Origin: Clostridium sp. Marseille-P299
Lineage (GTDB): Bacteria; Bacillota; Clostridia; Lachnospirales; Lachnospiraceae
Reading direction: 5' to 3'
Length of the DNA stretch: 64,000 nt
Assembly: GCF_900078195.1 (NCBI RefSeq)
Contig: NZ_FJVE01000007.1
Coordinates: 2,294,001-2,358,000, forward strand
Below the pieces are notes generated by a model. It was not told the origin of the DNA and ran no database searches. It was given only the letters and a program-made list of their open reading frames with translations. A program made the position numbers and the translations under genes. Shown here in pieces: positions 1 to 8,294 of the stretch. Each line of letters starts with the position of its first letter. Within the stretch, counting starts at the first letter, position 1.

Positions 1-14
1 TAAAAATAAAATAA

Positions 15-32
15 TAGCATTTTCAAATGCTA
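15..32 (-). terminator. Hairpin terminator, second after the CAP lipoprotein
   Basis: TAGCATTT and AAATGCTA form a perfect 8-bp stem. On the minus strand it is followed by a T-rich run (TTATTTTATTTTTA), as expected for intrinsic termination of leftward transcripts. Confidence 0.5.
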
Positions 33-58
33 CAAAATGTCTAAGAAGCGCATAAATT

Positions 59-97
59 AGAAGAAGATCCGTTGATAGAACCAACAGACCTTCTTCT
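59..97. terminator. Inverted repeat, probable terminator
   Basis: AGAAGAAG pairs with CTTCTTCT around a second inner stem (GTTG/CAAC, short loop). On the plus strand a T-rich stretch follows. It may serve leftward transcripts of the lipoprotein gene or rightward transcripts entering the window. Confidence 0.45.
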
Positions 98-140
98 ATT
101 ATATTTTGACAAATATTTAATGCTGTTTATTTGTTATGAA

Positions 141-1673
141 TTATTTTCCGAAAAAATTCTGTGTTCCATAATTACCATAAGTTCCACCAAGGGCGAAACC
201 TACACCAAGATAATTGAAGGAACTATTTAACATATTTTTTCTATGTCCACTGGAATTTACCCATCCATTATTGGAGAACATAGCGTTTCCATAGCCTCCA
301 ATAATATTTTCGCCAGCGCTTTTATATGAAATACCTTGTGCTTTCATACGATCATAAGGAGTTGAACCATCTAGTCCAGTATGTGAAAAATAATTGTTTT
401 TAGCCATGTCTTCACTATGAAGTCTGGCTGATGTAGAAGCTTCCGATGACCAGGTTAAACTACTTAGACCATTCCTTACACGAAATGAATTTGTTAAATC
501 AAGAACTTCTTTTTCCCAAGCAGTTAAAACACTCTTTGTTGTACTTCCTTTACTTACAGAGGAATCTGCAACGTATACACCATCTATCGTACTATCTCCT
601 ATGGTATCCATAAAAAATGTTATTGAATTTCCATCATCAGTTAGTGATAATGTATTTTTTAAGGATAAACTTTTACCAAAGGTAGAATTAATGCTTGATA
701 CTTTAGAAGATGTTGTTAACCCTTGATAGGAAAAATCAGTTGAATCCGTATACCAAGCTACTACTTTATTATTTGCAATTCCAATCATCATAAAGTTTTT
801 ATAATTTCCTGGATAAACATAAAATTCATAGTTATATTCTGTCTCATCAATACGACTTGGTGAACCAAATTTATCTATAATAGAGCTTTTACTTTCTCCC
901 ATTTTAATAGTAGTTCCACGAACATTAAGCACTGCACTTGATGTTTGGCTTGGTTCCTTTGTTGGAGTTGGTGTACTCGTTGGCTTTACCGGTGTTTTCG
1001 TAGGAACTGGGGTACTAGTTGGTTTCACCGTAACAACAGGTGCTTTTGTAGGTATTGGTGTATTGCTTGGTTTTATTGTAGCACCAGGCGCTTTGGTTGG
1101 CTCTGGTGTAATTGTTGGTTTTATTGTAGTACTAGGTGCTTTCGTAGGCTCTGGTGTGTTACTTGGTTTTATTGTAGCATCTGGTGCGCTAGTTGGAGCA
1201 GTTGAAGGATGTATGGAAACAGATGGTACTTGGGTAGGTTCCATCGTTGATGTAGGTGCATTTGTTACCGTTGGTGTACCTGTTATCGTAGGTATATTCG
1301 TTACTATTGCTTGCTCTTCTTGTGCGATTCCCTCTTCTGTCAAATGTGATTGTATTTCTTGTTGTTCTTTTGCATATCCATGATCGGCTATAGAATTCTG
1401 AATCAACTCATGAGCTAACTTTTCTTCTTCACTATTAAACTCTGCTAATTGTGTTTCATTATTCGTACTGTCCTCATCTAAGGTTTCATTCGTTTCTTCT
1501 TGATTTGTCTCTTCTTGATTATTTTCATCAATCTTTTCTTGAGCTTGCTCTTGGGATGCTAGTTCCTCTGTTCCAGCCACAGGTGCATATAAATCAACCG
1601 ATTCATTCTTCGAACTACATGCAACTAACGTAGCACTTAAGAATAGAGTAACTAAACATAACTTTAATTTCAT
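141..1673 (-). CDS. CAP (SCP/PR-1-like) domain lipoprotein with Thr/Pro-rich stalk
   Basis: The N-terminus is a lipoprotein signal peptide ending in lipobox LVAC with Cys19 as lipidation site, so the protein should be anchored outside the membrane. An acidic Gln/Glu/Asn-rich segment (about 25-85) is followed by Pro/Thr repeats of the type KPSNTPEPTKAP (about 160-245) that look like a wall-spanning stalk. Residues about 250-375 resemble the CAP-associated N domain. The last about 120 residues are a CAP domain with LTNSFRVRNGLSSL, HSEDMAKNNYFSH, AGENI and GHRKNML, the usual bacterial signature. The start is preceded by TTGGAGG. CAP proteins of clostridia are secreted or wall-bound; no substrate can be inferred. 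The gene stands alone with terminators below it. Confidence 0.88.
   Translation of the reverse strand: MKLKLCLVTLFLSATLVACSSKNESVDLYAPVAGTEELASQEQAQEKIDENNQEETNQEETNETLDEDSTNNETQLAEFNSEEEKLAHELIQNSIADHGYAKEQQEIQSHLTEEGIAQEEQAIVTNIPTITGTPTVTNAPTSTMEPTQVPSVSIHPSTAPTSAPDATIKPSNTPEPTKAPSTTIKPTITPEPTKAPGATIKPSNTPIPTKAPVVTVKPTSTPVPTKTPVKPTSTPTPTKEPSQTSSAVLNVRGTTIKMGESKSSIIDKFGSPSRIDETEYNYEFYVYPGNYKNFMMIGIANNKVVAWYTDSTDFSYQGLTTSSKVSSINSTFGKSLSLKNTLSLTDDGNSITFFMDTIGDSTIDGVYVADSSVSKGSTTKSVLTAWEKEVLDLTNSFRVRNGLSSLTWSSEASTSARLHSEDMAKNNYFSHTGLDGSTPYDRMKAQGISYKSAGENIIGGYGNAMFSNNGWVNSSGHRKNMLNSSFNYLGVGFALGGTYGNYGTQNFFGK
944..1190 (-). repeat. Degenerate coding repeats of the Thr/Pro stalk
   Basis: About five copies of a roughly 16-codon unit (TIKPSNTPEPTKAP-like) lie inside the CAP lipoprotein gene. 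Such in-frame repeats can expand and contract. Open frames on the opposite strand here are by-products of the repeat. Confidence 0.7.
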
Positions 1674-1858
1674 TTTTAACCTCCAAGTAGTAAAACATTT
1701 CTCTTAGCATACATTTCTTCATTCTAGACAATGCAATAATATAATAGTTAATCTAATTATAGCTTTATTTGTCGAATAATATCAAGTAATTCCAGTAATC
1801 TACTATGTAACCTCTCGTGCTGATGCGCTGTCATAAAATTTGCATAACGCAAAAGAAC

Positions 1859-1882
1859 GTATGCACTTATGGAAGTGCATAC
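1859..1882. other. Perfect 10-bp hairpin
   Basis: GTATGCACTT and AAGTGCATAC flank ATGG. It lies just downstream of the MarR gene terminator; no T-run directly follows on either strand, so its role is open. Confidence 0.45.
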
Positions 1883-1894
1883 TCATATAAAAAA

Positions 1895-1949
1895 AAGTTG
1901 TGTAACATAGCTTTTTCCTACCTTTAGAAAAAACTATGCTACACAACTT
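1895..1949 (-). terminator. Rho-independent terminator of the MarR-family gene
   Basis: A long stem (AAGTTGTGTA with TACACAACTT, extended by CATAG/CTATG and GAAAAA/TTTTTC) begins at the stop codon and runs on the minus strand into eight Ts. Confidence 0.85.
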
Positions 1950-2388
1950 ATTTATCGCTTAACTCAATCATTATCTTGTGTAAGTTTGAAAGCATCTGCT
2001 GTGATTCTGTTAGAGACAAGTTTAAATTACAACCCATTTTTTCAGGAAATTCTAGTGCCTCTTTTTTAAGTTCTTTTCCTTCCTTGGTAAGATTTATAAA
2101 AACGGTTCTCTCATCCATTCCTCTTTTTCGTTTCAATAATCCCTGTTGCTCTAATTTCTTAAGCATTGGAGTTAATGTTCCAGAGTCTAAATATAATTGT
2201 TCGCCTAATTCTTTCACTGTTACATTATCTTTTTCCCAAAGCGCTAACATTGTAATATATCCTGTATAAGTTAAGCCAATTGGTTCTAATAATGGCTTAT
2301 ATTTTCTAATAATCTCTTTTGAACAAACATATAGTGCAAAACATAACTGATTTTCCAGTCGTAAAGCTTTTTCCCTTTGATCTTCCAT
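1948..2388 (-). CDS. MarR/OhrR-family transcriptional regulator
   Basis: A 146-residue winged-helix regulator. The chosen start is the internal ATG with GAGGAA seven bases upstream; an open frame reaches 19 codons further up but lacks a ribosome site. The core LYLDSGTLTPMLKKLEQQGL is the MarR recognition helix region and MDERTVFINLT the wing. Residues 12-22 carry Cys16 and Cys22 in ENQLCFALYVC, the place of the peroxide-reactive cysteine of OhrR. With a glutathione peroxidase gene 510 bp upstream in the same direction, an organic-peroxide sensor is the best guess; a general MarR repressor is possible. A strong terminator closes the gene. Confidence 0.85.
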   Translation of the reverse strand: MEDQREKALRLENQLCFALYVCSKEIIRKYKPLLEPIGLTYTGYITMLALWEKDNVTVKELGEQLYLDSGTLTPMLKKLEQQGLLKRKRGMDERTVFINLTKEGKELKKEALEFPEKMGCNLNLSLTESQQMLSNLHKIMIELSDK

Positions 2389-2703
2389 AATATTCCTCAA
2401 TTCTAATTTTCTTAATTTATCTGAGCCACGTAGGCTTATATTCAAGTTTTAGATTTAAAATATAATTTTTCAACTCATGCAATAATAATTATACTGCATT
2501 TATCAATAGATACAAATTATTTTTTTAACTATAGATCATCTTATCCAATTATAATGTTTTTCGCATTATTGTCAATGAATTGGTATATCCTTTGAAGTAT
2601 ATTCATAAAAAAGCATATTATCCAAATAGTCATCTATATTGTCATAAGTTATAGTTTTATATTATCAATTTAAATTATTGCAGGCACTTCTATTCATTAA
2701 TCC

Positions 2704-2751
2704 TTGTTATTATTAAGCAAAAGATATTTGTTATTATTAATCAAAAGATAT
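2704..2751. repeat. 24-bp tandem duplication
   Basis: Two copies of a 24-bp unit starting TTGTTATTATTAA and ending AAAAGATAT, with one difference (AAGC/AATC), lie in the intergenic region between gpx and the MarR gene. Confidence 0.8.
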
Positions 2752-2780
2752 ACGGTTTAGTCTCACTATCCTAACGTTTG

Positions 2781-2812
2781 GTTTAGTTATTTATAAGTTT
2801 AGTTATTTATAA
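2781..2812. repeat. 16-bp perfect tandem duplication
   Basis: GTTTAGTTATTTATAA occurs twice head to tail, 30 bp from the 24-bp duplication. Together they suggest replication slippage in this intergenic stretch. Confidence 0.8.
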
Positions 2813-2814
2813 TA

Positions 2815-2867
2815 AATAGATATGGCTTGAATGTTACAATCTTTAAAACACCCAAACCATATCTATT
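2815..2867 (-). terminator. Long-loop inverted repeat after gpx
   Basis: AATAGATATGG and CCATATCTATT form an 11-bp stem over a loop of about 30 bases, placed 30 bp below the gpx stop. No T-run follows, so terminator function is uncertain. Confidence 0.4.
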
Positions 2868-2898
2868 CATATTACTTTCCTTCTATATCCTACTTATT

Positions 2899-3435
2899 TT
2901 ATAATAAGCCTTCAATTCTTTTATCAATATCTTCGATAGAATCTACTGGCTCGTAACGTTCAACAACATTGCCTTCTTTATCAATAAGGAACTTTGTAAA
3001 ATTCCATTTAATTGAGGAGTTGTTTTTATAATCAGGGTCCATGCTCTCTACAATTGATACTAATATGTCGTTTCCTTCAAGAGATCCAGTAAATCCTTTT
3101 TGATCTTTTAGATATTTAAATAAAGGATGCGCATTTTCGCCATTTACATCTATTTTTTCATGAATTGGGAATTTAATTCCGAAATTAATATCACAGAATT
3201 TCACGATGTCTTCTGCACTTTCTGGTGCTTGTTCCCTAAATTGATTACATGGAAAATCTAAAATTTCAAATCCTTGATCCGCATATTTTTCATATAAATC
3301 TTCCAATTCCTTATATTGCTTTGTAAATCCGCATCTTGTTGCAGAATTCATAATTAAAACAACTTTACCTCTATATTTTTCTAAAGATACTTCCTCACCA
3401 TTTGCTCTTTTCACTATAAAATCATATATACTCAT
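2899..3435 (-). CDS. gpx: Glutathione peroxidase family protein
   Basis: At 178 residues this has the usual length of the bacterial cysteine-type glutathione/thioredoxin peroxidases, which reduce hydroperoxides in the cytoplasm. The catalytic Cys35 sits in NSATRCGFT (the family usually has NVAS-KCG), the Gln in FPCNQF and the Trp/Asn in KWNFTKFLID, completing the catalytic set. In Firmicutes such enzymes mostly use thioredoxin or bacillithiol-like donors, which is inference. AAAGGAG precedes the ATG. It stands upstream of, and in line with, an OhrR-like regulator, and its promoter overlaps a perfect palindrome, so peroxide-controlled expression is plausible. Confidence 0.93.
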   Translation of the reverse strand: MSIYDFIVKRANGEEVSLEKYRGKVVLIMNSATRCGFTKQYKELEDLYEKYADQGFEILDFPCNQFREQAPESAEDIVKFCDINFGIKFPIHEKIDVNGENAHPLFKYLKDQKGFTGSLEGNDILVSIVESMDPDYKNNSSIKWNFTKFLIDKEGNVVERYEPVDSIEDIDKRIEGLL

Positions 3436-3588
3436 AATATACTCCTTTCACACAACTAAATTCTGTCTTTATCTTAATTTTATGTTCATATTCCTTGTTA
3501 ATTCTATGTTTCATTTATATCATTCAATCATAATTGAGAGGTATTATATTTAACCCCTAAAATATAACTGATTGTTATTTAAATTTTC

Positions 3589-3624
3589 ATTATAATTGCT
3601 TTCTATTTAATTGTATACAATTAA
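3589..3624 (-). promoter_or_regulatory. gpx promoter with overlapping 18-bp palindrome operator
   Basis: On the minus strand TATACA (-35) and TATAAT (-10) are 17 bp apart. A perfect 18-bp palindrome, TTAATTGTATACAATTAA (3607-3624), covers the -35. It contains two TACAATT half-sites, like those of OhrR/MarR operators but in the opposite arrangement. It is a candidate binding site for the regulator encoded at 1948-2388. Confidence 0.5.
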
Positions 3625-3861
3625 TCTATGCTTTAAGAATACATCAATTAATTTAGAATGTCAATATAATTCATAATTTTTTTTAATTTCTTTATTTTAT
3701 GAGTCTGTAACCTTTCTCTACATCTTAGCGCTTCTATTTTTCTCAACACAAAATAAACATTTAATGTTGGATTCTTTTAATTCATCTAAACTTTTTAACG
3801 AATATAGCCTTCTTTATGATGTCTTCTCTATAGAAAATATTACTCCTTCTTATAAAATAAA

Positions 3862-3898
3862 AAGCAGAAATACCCTTGGATTGAAGATATTCCTGCTT
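3862..3898 (-). terminator. Terminator of the sigma/anti-sigma operon
   Basis: AAGCAG/CTGCTT stem extended through AATA/TATT, followed on the minus strand by TTTTTATTTT, 12 bp below the stop codon. Confidence 0.75.
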
Positions 3899-3909
3899 GA
3901 TATCTATAT

Positions 3910-5307
3910 TTAATTCACTTGTATTACAATCGTTTTATCTAGTTCTACAAAATATGAATAGGATGGTGATAGATATACAATATCATAAGGATAATCTTCA
4001 ATCATAAACTGCACTTTAAAAATTTGTTCTTCGATCTGTTCATCACTACCTTCGCCTTTTAAATCATCGGACATACTAGAAATGCCATTAATACTATATT
4101 CTTTTCCTATTTCATCATAATAATCACTTTTAAAAATCTGATGAACGAAATTTTCTTTTCTCATCTTACTTAAAAAAGTTAGTTTCCATCCACTTTTTAT
4201 TTTTACAGCACTCTCAAAGGTTACTCCCTGAGGTAAATGATCAGCCGTTTGTTCTTTTAAATTTACCTTTACACGTTGTGCATCTTTTTCTATCCATTCT
4301 ACTCCTGTTATATGAATGTTCAATTGTTTGCTTTCATAAAAGAAACTACTTTCCATTCGGTATGACCCCATCATTGGCGAATCTGCGGAACCTATTGCAG
4401 ATATGCCATTACTTATTGTATCAAAACGGTTACCATTTTCGTCAGTCACATAAAACACTAAGGATTTAAGCCACGCAGTATTATTTTTATCATCTGCAAG
4501 ATTTAATTGCATATGTGTTGGATATACATCAACATCAATCGCCGTTAATGTCTGACCATCCAATGAAAAAGTCTTATTTAAATCTATTGTCTTTCCTTGT
4601 GCTGTGTGAGATGGATCAAATTCTAACTGAAAAATAAACCAATGGCTGTTTCTTGTCTCCTCTTTTGTCTCTTCTTGTTCCTTTTTTGATGTATCTTCAA
4701 AAATGTTTGCTTCATATGTTGGATTAACTCCATATACTTCGCATTCGATTTGCATTTTACTTGGCATATCCTGCTCTACAAAATCAACGGTAAAATGTCG
4801 TATTTCATCATTTTCCTCAAAAGAAAAACTCGAGCTAAGTGTATACCCATGCAGTGGAGTACCATCAACATTATTAATCGATGGTTGCACATCTAGATTA
4901 GTGTGTTCCTTTGATGATAAGGTATAAAAAACATTTAACTGTTTTTGATCCACAATAACATATTCGATTCTCATTGTAATATCATCTTTCGTTTGCTCTA
5001 AATCAATGGATTGCACATACTCGTTTTCTACCGCTACACTTAAAGAAGGTGAGAATTTTACTGCGGAAGCAAGGTCATTTAATAATGGTATTTTCTCGCA
5101 TGCATATGCAAAGGTTGGCGATATATTTACCATAACGATAAAAACGAGGGTTACTGCTATCAAACTACAAGTAGGTACTACTATACTCTTGAATATACGT
5201 GATTTTATCATTCTTTCTTTTGCACGTAACAGTGTATCATTGAGTTCAATCGGCGTATCATTGAATTCCGACATTAATTCTTTATATTCTTCCATTCGAT
5301 TCATCAT
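3910..5307 (-). CDS. Membrane anti-sigma factor, DUF4179-like
   Basis: A 465-residue protein with a short cytoplasmic N-terminus (about 1-38), a single membrane segment (about 40-60, VVPTCSLIAVTLVFIVMVNI) and a long extracellular part rich in beta structure. This layout matches the DUF4179/DUF5643 proteins of Firmicutes, encoded directly after an ECF sigma factor and thought to hold it at the membrane. The start ATG overlaps the sigma stop codon (ATGA), so translation is coupled; AGAGGAG lies upstream. The extracellular domain would sense an envelope signal that cannot be read from the sequence. Confidence 0.82.
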   Translation of the reverse strand: MMNRMEEYKELMSEFNDTPIELNDTLLRAKERMIKSRIFKSIVVPTCSLIAVTLVFIVMVNISPTFAYACEKIPLLNDLASAVKFSPSLSVAVENEYVQSIDLEQTKDDITMRIEYVIVDQKQLNVFYTLSSKEHTNLDVQPSINNVDGTPLHGYTLSSSFSFEENDEIRHFTVDFVEQDMPSKMQIECEVYGVNPTYEANIFEDTSKKEQEETKEETRNSHWFIFQLEFDPSHTAQGKTIDLNKTFSLDGQTLTAIDVDVYPTHMQLNLADDKNNTAWLKSLVFYVTDENGNRFDTISNGISAIGSADSPMMGSYRMESSFFYESKQLNIHITGVEWIEKDAQRVKVNLKEQTADHLPQGVTFESAVKIKSGWKLTFLSKMRKENFVHQIFKSDYYDEIGKEYSINGISSMSDDLKGEGSDEQIEEQIFKVQFMIEDYPYDIVYLSPSYSYFVELDKTIVIQVN

Positions 5308-5771
5308 GATTTCTCCTCTAATAGTTCTAATCTCAAATATTGTAGCGCCCTTCTTTGTCTAGTTACCACGGTTCCTTGAGGAATTTGCAAACTTTCTGCT
5401 GCTTCTGATAAAGTGTAGCCAGCAAAGTATCTTAAAATTACAACTTCTTTTAACTCTTGTGGTAAACATCCTATTGCTTCTTTTAACTCTAATGAATCGT
5501 ATTCGATGGCCACATTTTCTTGGTATTCACTCAGCGGCTGTTCTTTTTTCCTTCGTCTTAATTCCATTTTACATTCGTTAATTAAAATACGCGTCATCCA
5601 AGTATTAAAATACTCTGGTTCCCTTAGCTTTTTCACACCTTTTAAGCCCTTATATACTGCTTCATCTACCGCATCAATTGCCATACTTTCACTTCCTAAG
5701 TAAAGAAATGCAGTTCGGTAGAGGCGAGTTTTTAAGTCTTCTATTCGCATGGTGAATTCGTGATCATTCAT
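5304..5771 (-). CDS. ECF-type RNA polymerase sigma factor
   Basis: A 155-residue two-domain sigma-70 factor. Region 2 spans about 18-75 (AFLYLGSESMAIDAVDEAVY, EYFNTWMTRILINECK) and region 4 about 98-150 (CLPQELKEVVILRYFAGYTL with the HTH SEAAESLQIPQGTVVTRQRRAL). Regions 1.1, 1.2 and 3 are absent, as in the extracytoplasmic-function group, closest to the SigV/SigW-like class paired with DUF4179 proteins. AAGGATGGAAG precedes the ATG. It is the first gene of a two-gene operon with the membrane anti-sigma factor. Target promoters are unknown. Confidence 0.9.
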   Translation of the reverse strand: MNDHEFTMRIEDLKTRLYRTAFLYLGSESMAIDAVDEAVYKGLKGVKKLREPEYFNTWMTRILINECKMELRRRKKEQPLSEYQENVAIEYDSLELKEAIGCLPQELKEVVILRYFAGYTLSEAAESLQIPQGTVVTRQRRALQYLRLELLEEKS

Positions 5772-5942
5772 TTCTCTTCCATCCTTTTTTAACGCCCACT
5801 AATGCAGCTTTACATATTAGATGCACAAGTATGGTGTTTTGATTTCTAATTTCAAATTTCTTACTATTTATTTTTAAAACTTGTTTTTCTCTGCTTTATT
5901 CTTATTATCAGAAATATAATTTTATCTATTTTATACTTGTAA

Positions 5943-5999
5943 ACTTATGTACGCTCTATATCCGTTTTAATCTTATCTACTTATGTAAGCTCTATATCC
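5943..5999. repeat. 21-bp direct repeat in the sigma/ftsH intergenic region
   Basis: ACTTATGTACGCTCTATATCC recurs 36 bp later with one mismatch. It lies about 170 bp upstream of the sigma start and 260 bp upstream of ftsH, so it could be a binding site pair; no regulator is identified. Confidence 0.6.
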
Positions 6000-6199
6000 A
6001 ATTTGTATTTATCAGCATATACGCTTCTAAGGATACGATTGTCGACATTCAAATTACATTAATAAAAATACTTAATAATATGACACTATGATATACAAAT
6101 TTATCCATATTTATTATATCTTAACATATGCAAATAAATATCACCATTCCCCTACACAAAACACTTCCATTATTTTTATCTAGATATGAAATAGCAATC

Positions 6200-6208
6200 T
6201 GTTATAAT
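6200..6208 (+). promoter_or_regulatory. Extended -10 promoter of the ftsH-like gene
   Basis: TGTTATAAT is a consensus extended -10 about 50 bp upstream of the start codon; no good -35 is seen. Confidence 0.5.
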
Positions 6209-6256
6209 AATATGTAACAAATTGTATTATTTTGTTTTAATTTAGGGGGTTATGCA

Positions 6257-7978
6257 ATGAAAAAGAAACTATTGATTATTCTTTCCGGTATAACACTGCT
6301 TAGTGTTATACTTCTAGGAAATTATTTTATAAATAAAAATAAATCCGATCTTTCGTATACCAAATTTATGGAAGCAGTTGAGCAAAATCAAGTGGAGGAA
6401 GTAAGTTTAGCAAACGATGAATCAGATTTATCGGTAAAATTAAAAGAGGATCCCAACCATGTTTACATTGTTCCGAATCCAAAAACAGATACCTTTATTG
6501 AATTTCTATTATTAAACGACGTTCGTGTAAGCTATAGGCAAGAAAGTGCTTTATCCATCGCTGGAAAAATTTTAATTATAGCAATAATTGCTGGTGGTAT
6601 CTATATTTATATACGTAAATCAAATGGAGGTAACGTTTTAATCAAAGATTCCAACAAGGAAAAGAAACAACAGAAAGAAAATATCACTTTATCTTCCGTC
6701 GCAGGTAATGCAGAAGCGAAATATATGGTGGAAGACATTATTGCCTTTATTAAAAATCCTGAAAAATATGCATCTGTAGGTGCAAAGATGCCAAAAGGTC
6801 TATTATTCTACGGGCCTCCTGGAACCGGTAAAACATTACTAGCAAAAGCAATTGCTGGTGAAGCAGATGTGCCGTTTTATGCAATGAGTGGGTCTGACTT
6901 TGTTCAAATGTATGTTGGAGTTGGTGCAAGTAGAATTCGTAATTTATTTAATAAGGCGAAAAAGAATGAAAAAGCTGTAATATTCATCGATGAAATAGAT
7001 GCCATTGGTAAAAAACGTTCTAGAAATGCATCTTCTAGTAATGATGAGCGAGATCAAACACTAAATGCATTGTTAACTGAAATGTCTGGTTTCCATGAGA
7101 ATCAAGGAATTATAGTAATAGGTGCTACAAACCGCTTAGATACTTTAGATGATGCCCTACTACGTCCTGGCCGTTTCGACAGACATATTGAAATAGGGCT
7201 ACCAGATGTAAATGCTAGAATGCAAATTTTATCTCTTCATGCAAAATCAAAAGCATTATCGGATGACGTTAATTTAGAGAATTTAGCAAAGTCGACGGTA
7301 TATTTTAGCGGTGCAATGTTAGAAAACCTTTTAAATGAAGCTGCTATTAATGCTACCAACGATGACAAGTCAGCAATTCATAAAGAGCATATTGACAAAG
7401 CATTCTATACAGTAATTGCTGGTGCTCCTAAAATAGATCGAAGTTATATCACCGACCGTGATCGTAAGATTACCGCATACCATGAAGCTGGCCATGCACT
7501 AGCAACTACCTTACTATTGCCAGAGCATTTTTTATCCAAAGTTACGATTATTCCAAGTGTACGCGGTGCAGGTGGTTTTAATTTAAGCATTCCTAAAGAT
7601 ACAATGTTTCAAAGCAAGCGTCAGATAAAAGCAAATATACAGGTACTACTTGCTGGTAGAATTGCTGAGGAATTAATCTTTGGTACAGATGAAATTACTA
7701 CTGGCGCAAGTAATGATATTCAAAAAGCTTCTTCACTAGTCGCTGATTATCTTGGTAAATTTGGTATGGATTCTGAAATGGGCTTATTCAGTACAGAGGC
7801 ACTGGGTGAAATTCCAGATCATCAATTTATTGAGAAATGTCGTGACCTAATGAACAATTTATACGATGAGACCAAACAATTGATTCACGAAAATATTGAT
7901 CACTTAAAGAAAATAACAGATGAATTATTAGAAAAAGAATCTTTAAATGGTGACGATGTTAAGCGTCTTTGCGCTTAA
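6257..7978 (+). CDS. ftsH: FtsH-family membrane AAA+ zinc metalloprotease
   Basis: A 573-residue ATP-dependent protease of the inner membrane that degrades misfolded membrane proteins and short-lived regulators. TM segments are at about 5-23 and 102-119, enclosing a small external domain. Then come Walker A GPPGTGKT (186-193), the pore loop, Walker B VIFIDEIDAIG, the second region of homology with LLRPGRFDRHIEIG, and the zinc site HEAGH (409-413) with a third acidic ligand in the FGTDEITTGASND block. Typical FtsH is 600-650 residues; this copy has a short C-terminal tail, so it may be an accessory paralogue. AGGGGG precedes the ATG. Monocistronic, plus strand. Confidence 0.93.
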   Translation: MKKKLLIILSGITLLSVILLGNYFINKNKSDLSYTKFMEAVEQNQVEEVSLANDESDLSVKLKEDPNHVYIVPNPKTDTFIEFLLLNDVRVSYRQESALSIAGKILIIAIIAGGIYIYIRKSNGGNVLIKDSNKEKKQQKENITLSSVAGNAEAKYMVEDIIAFIKNPEKYASVGAKMPKGLLFYGPPGTGKTLLAKAIAGEADVPFYAMSGSDFVQMYVGVGASRIRNLFNKAKKNEKAVIFIDEIDAIGKKRSRNASSSNDERDQTLNALLTEMSGFHENQGIIVIGATNRLDTLDDALLRPGRFDRHIEIGLPDVNARMQILSLHAKSKALSDDVNLENLAKSTVYFSGAMLENLLNEAAINATNDDKSAIHKEHIDKAFYTVIAGAPKIDRSYITDRDRKITAYHEAGHALATTLLLPEHFLSKVTIIPSVRGAGGFNLSIPKDTMFQSKRQIKANIQVLLAGRIAEELIFGTDEITTGASNDIQKASSLVADYLGKFGMDSEMGLFSTEALGEIPDHQFIEKCRDLMNNLYDETKQLIHENIDHLKKITDELLEKESLNGDDVKRLCA

Positions 7979-8084
7979 ATTGAATTGATTGTGTTAACGA
8001 AAGACTTTTTAATGTGGTCGATTTCACTGGTTCAACTACTTGCATTTGTAAGCAATTAGTTTGATTGTATGATTACAGAGAGGG

Positions 8085-8228
8085 ACTGCTGCAAAATAGA
8101 GTTTCATATGTTATTCCCAGAGTTTCAAATGTAATTCTCAGTGTTTTTTATGTAAAAAGAAGTTATATTTTATTGTATAACAAAAAAACATGGAACACAC
8201 TTATGAAACAATTCTATTTTGCAGCTAC
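8085..8228. mobile_element. MITE-like unit with about 25-bp imperfect terminal inverted repeats
   Basis: GCTGCAAAATAGA followed by TTTCATA at the left end is mirrored by TATGAAAC and TTCTATTTTGCAGC at the right end, about 140 bp apart. An inner stem (GTTATA/TATAAC) sits in the middle. The size, the terminal repeats and the absence of a gene fit a small non-autonomous element. A long transcript hairpin below ftsH is the alternative. No clear target duplication is seen. Confidence 0.5.
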
Positions 8229-8294
8229 GCTCCTGTTTAGAAAATCCATCATGTAGTATTCATTTTACTGATAAAACAGCTCTGTTTCACTCGC

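Noticed and set aside
945..1383. Plus-strand open frames with Trp/Cys/Phe- and Val/Gly-rich text
   Set aside because: They are antisense to the Thr/Pro repeats of the lipoprotein gene; no ribosome sites and compositional oddity explained by the repeat.
8065..8256. 63-codon plus-strand frame
   Set aside because: It spans the MITE-like inverted repeats and has no ribosome site or protein-like composition.
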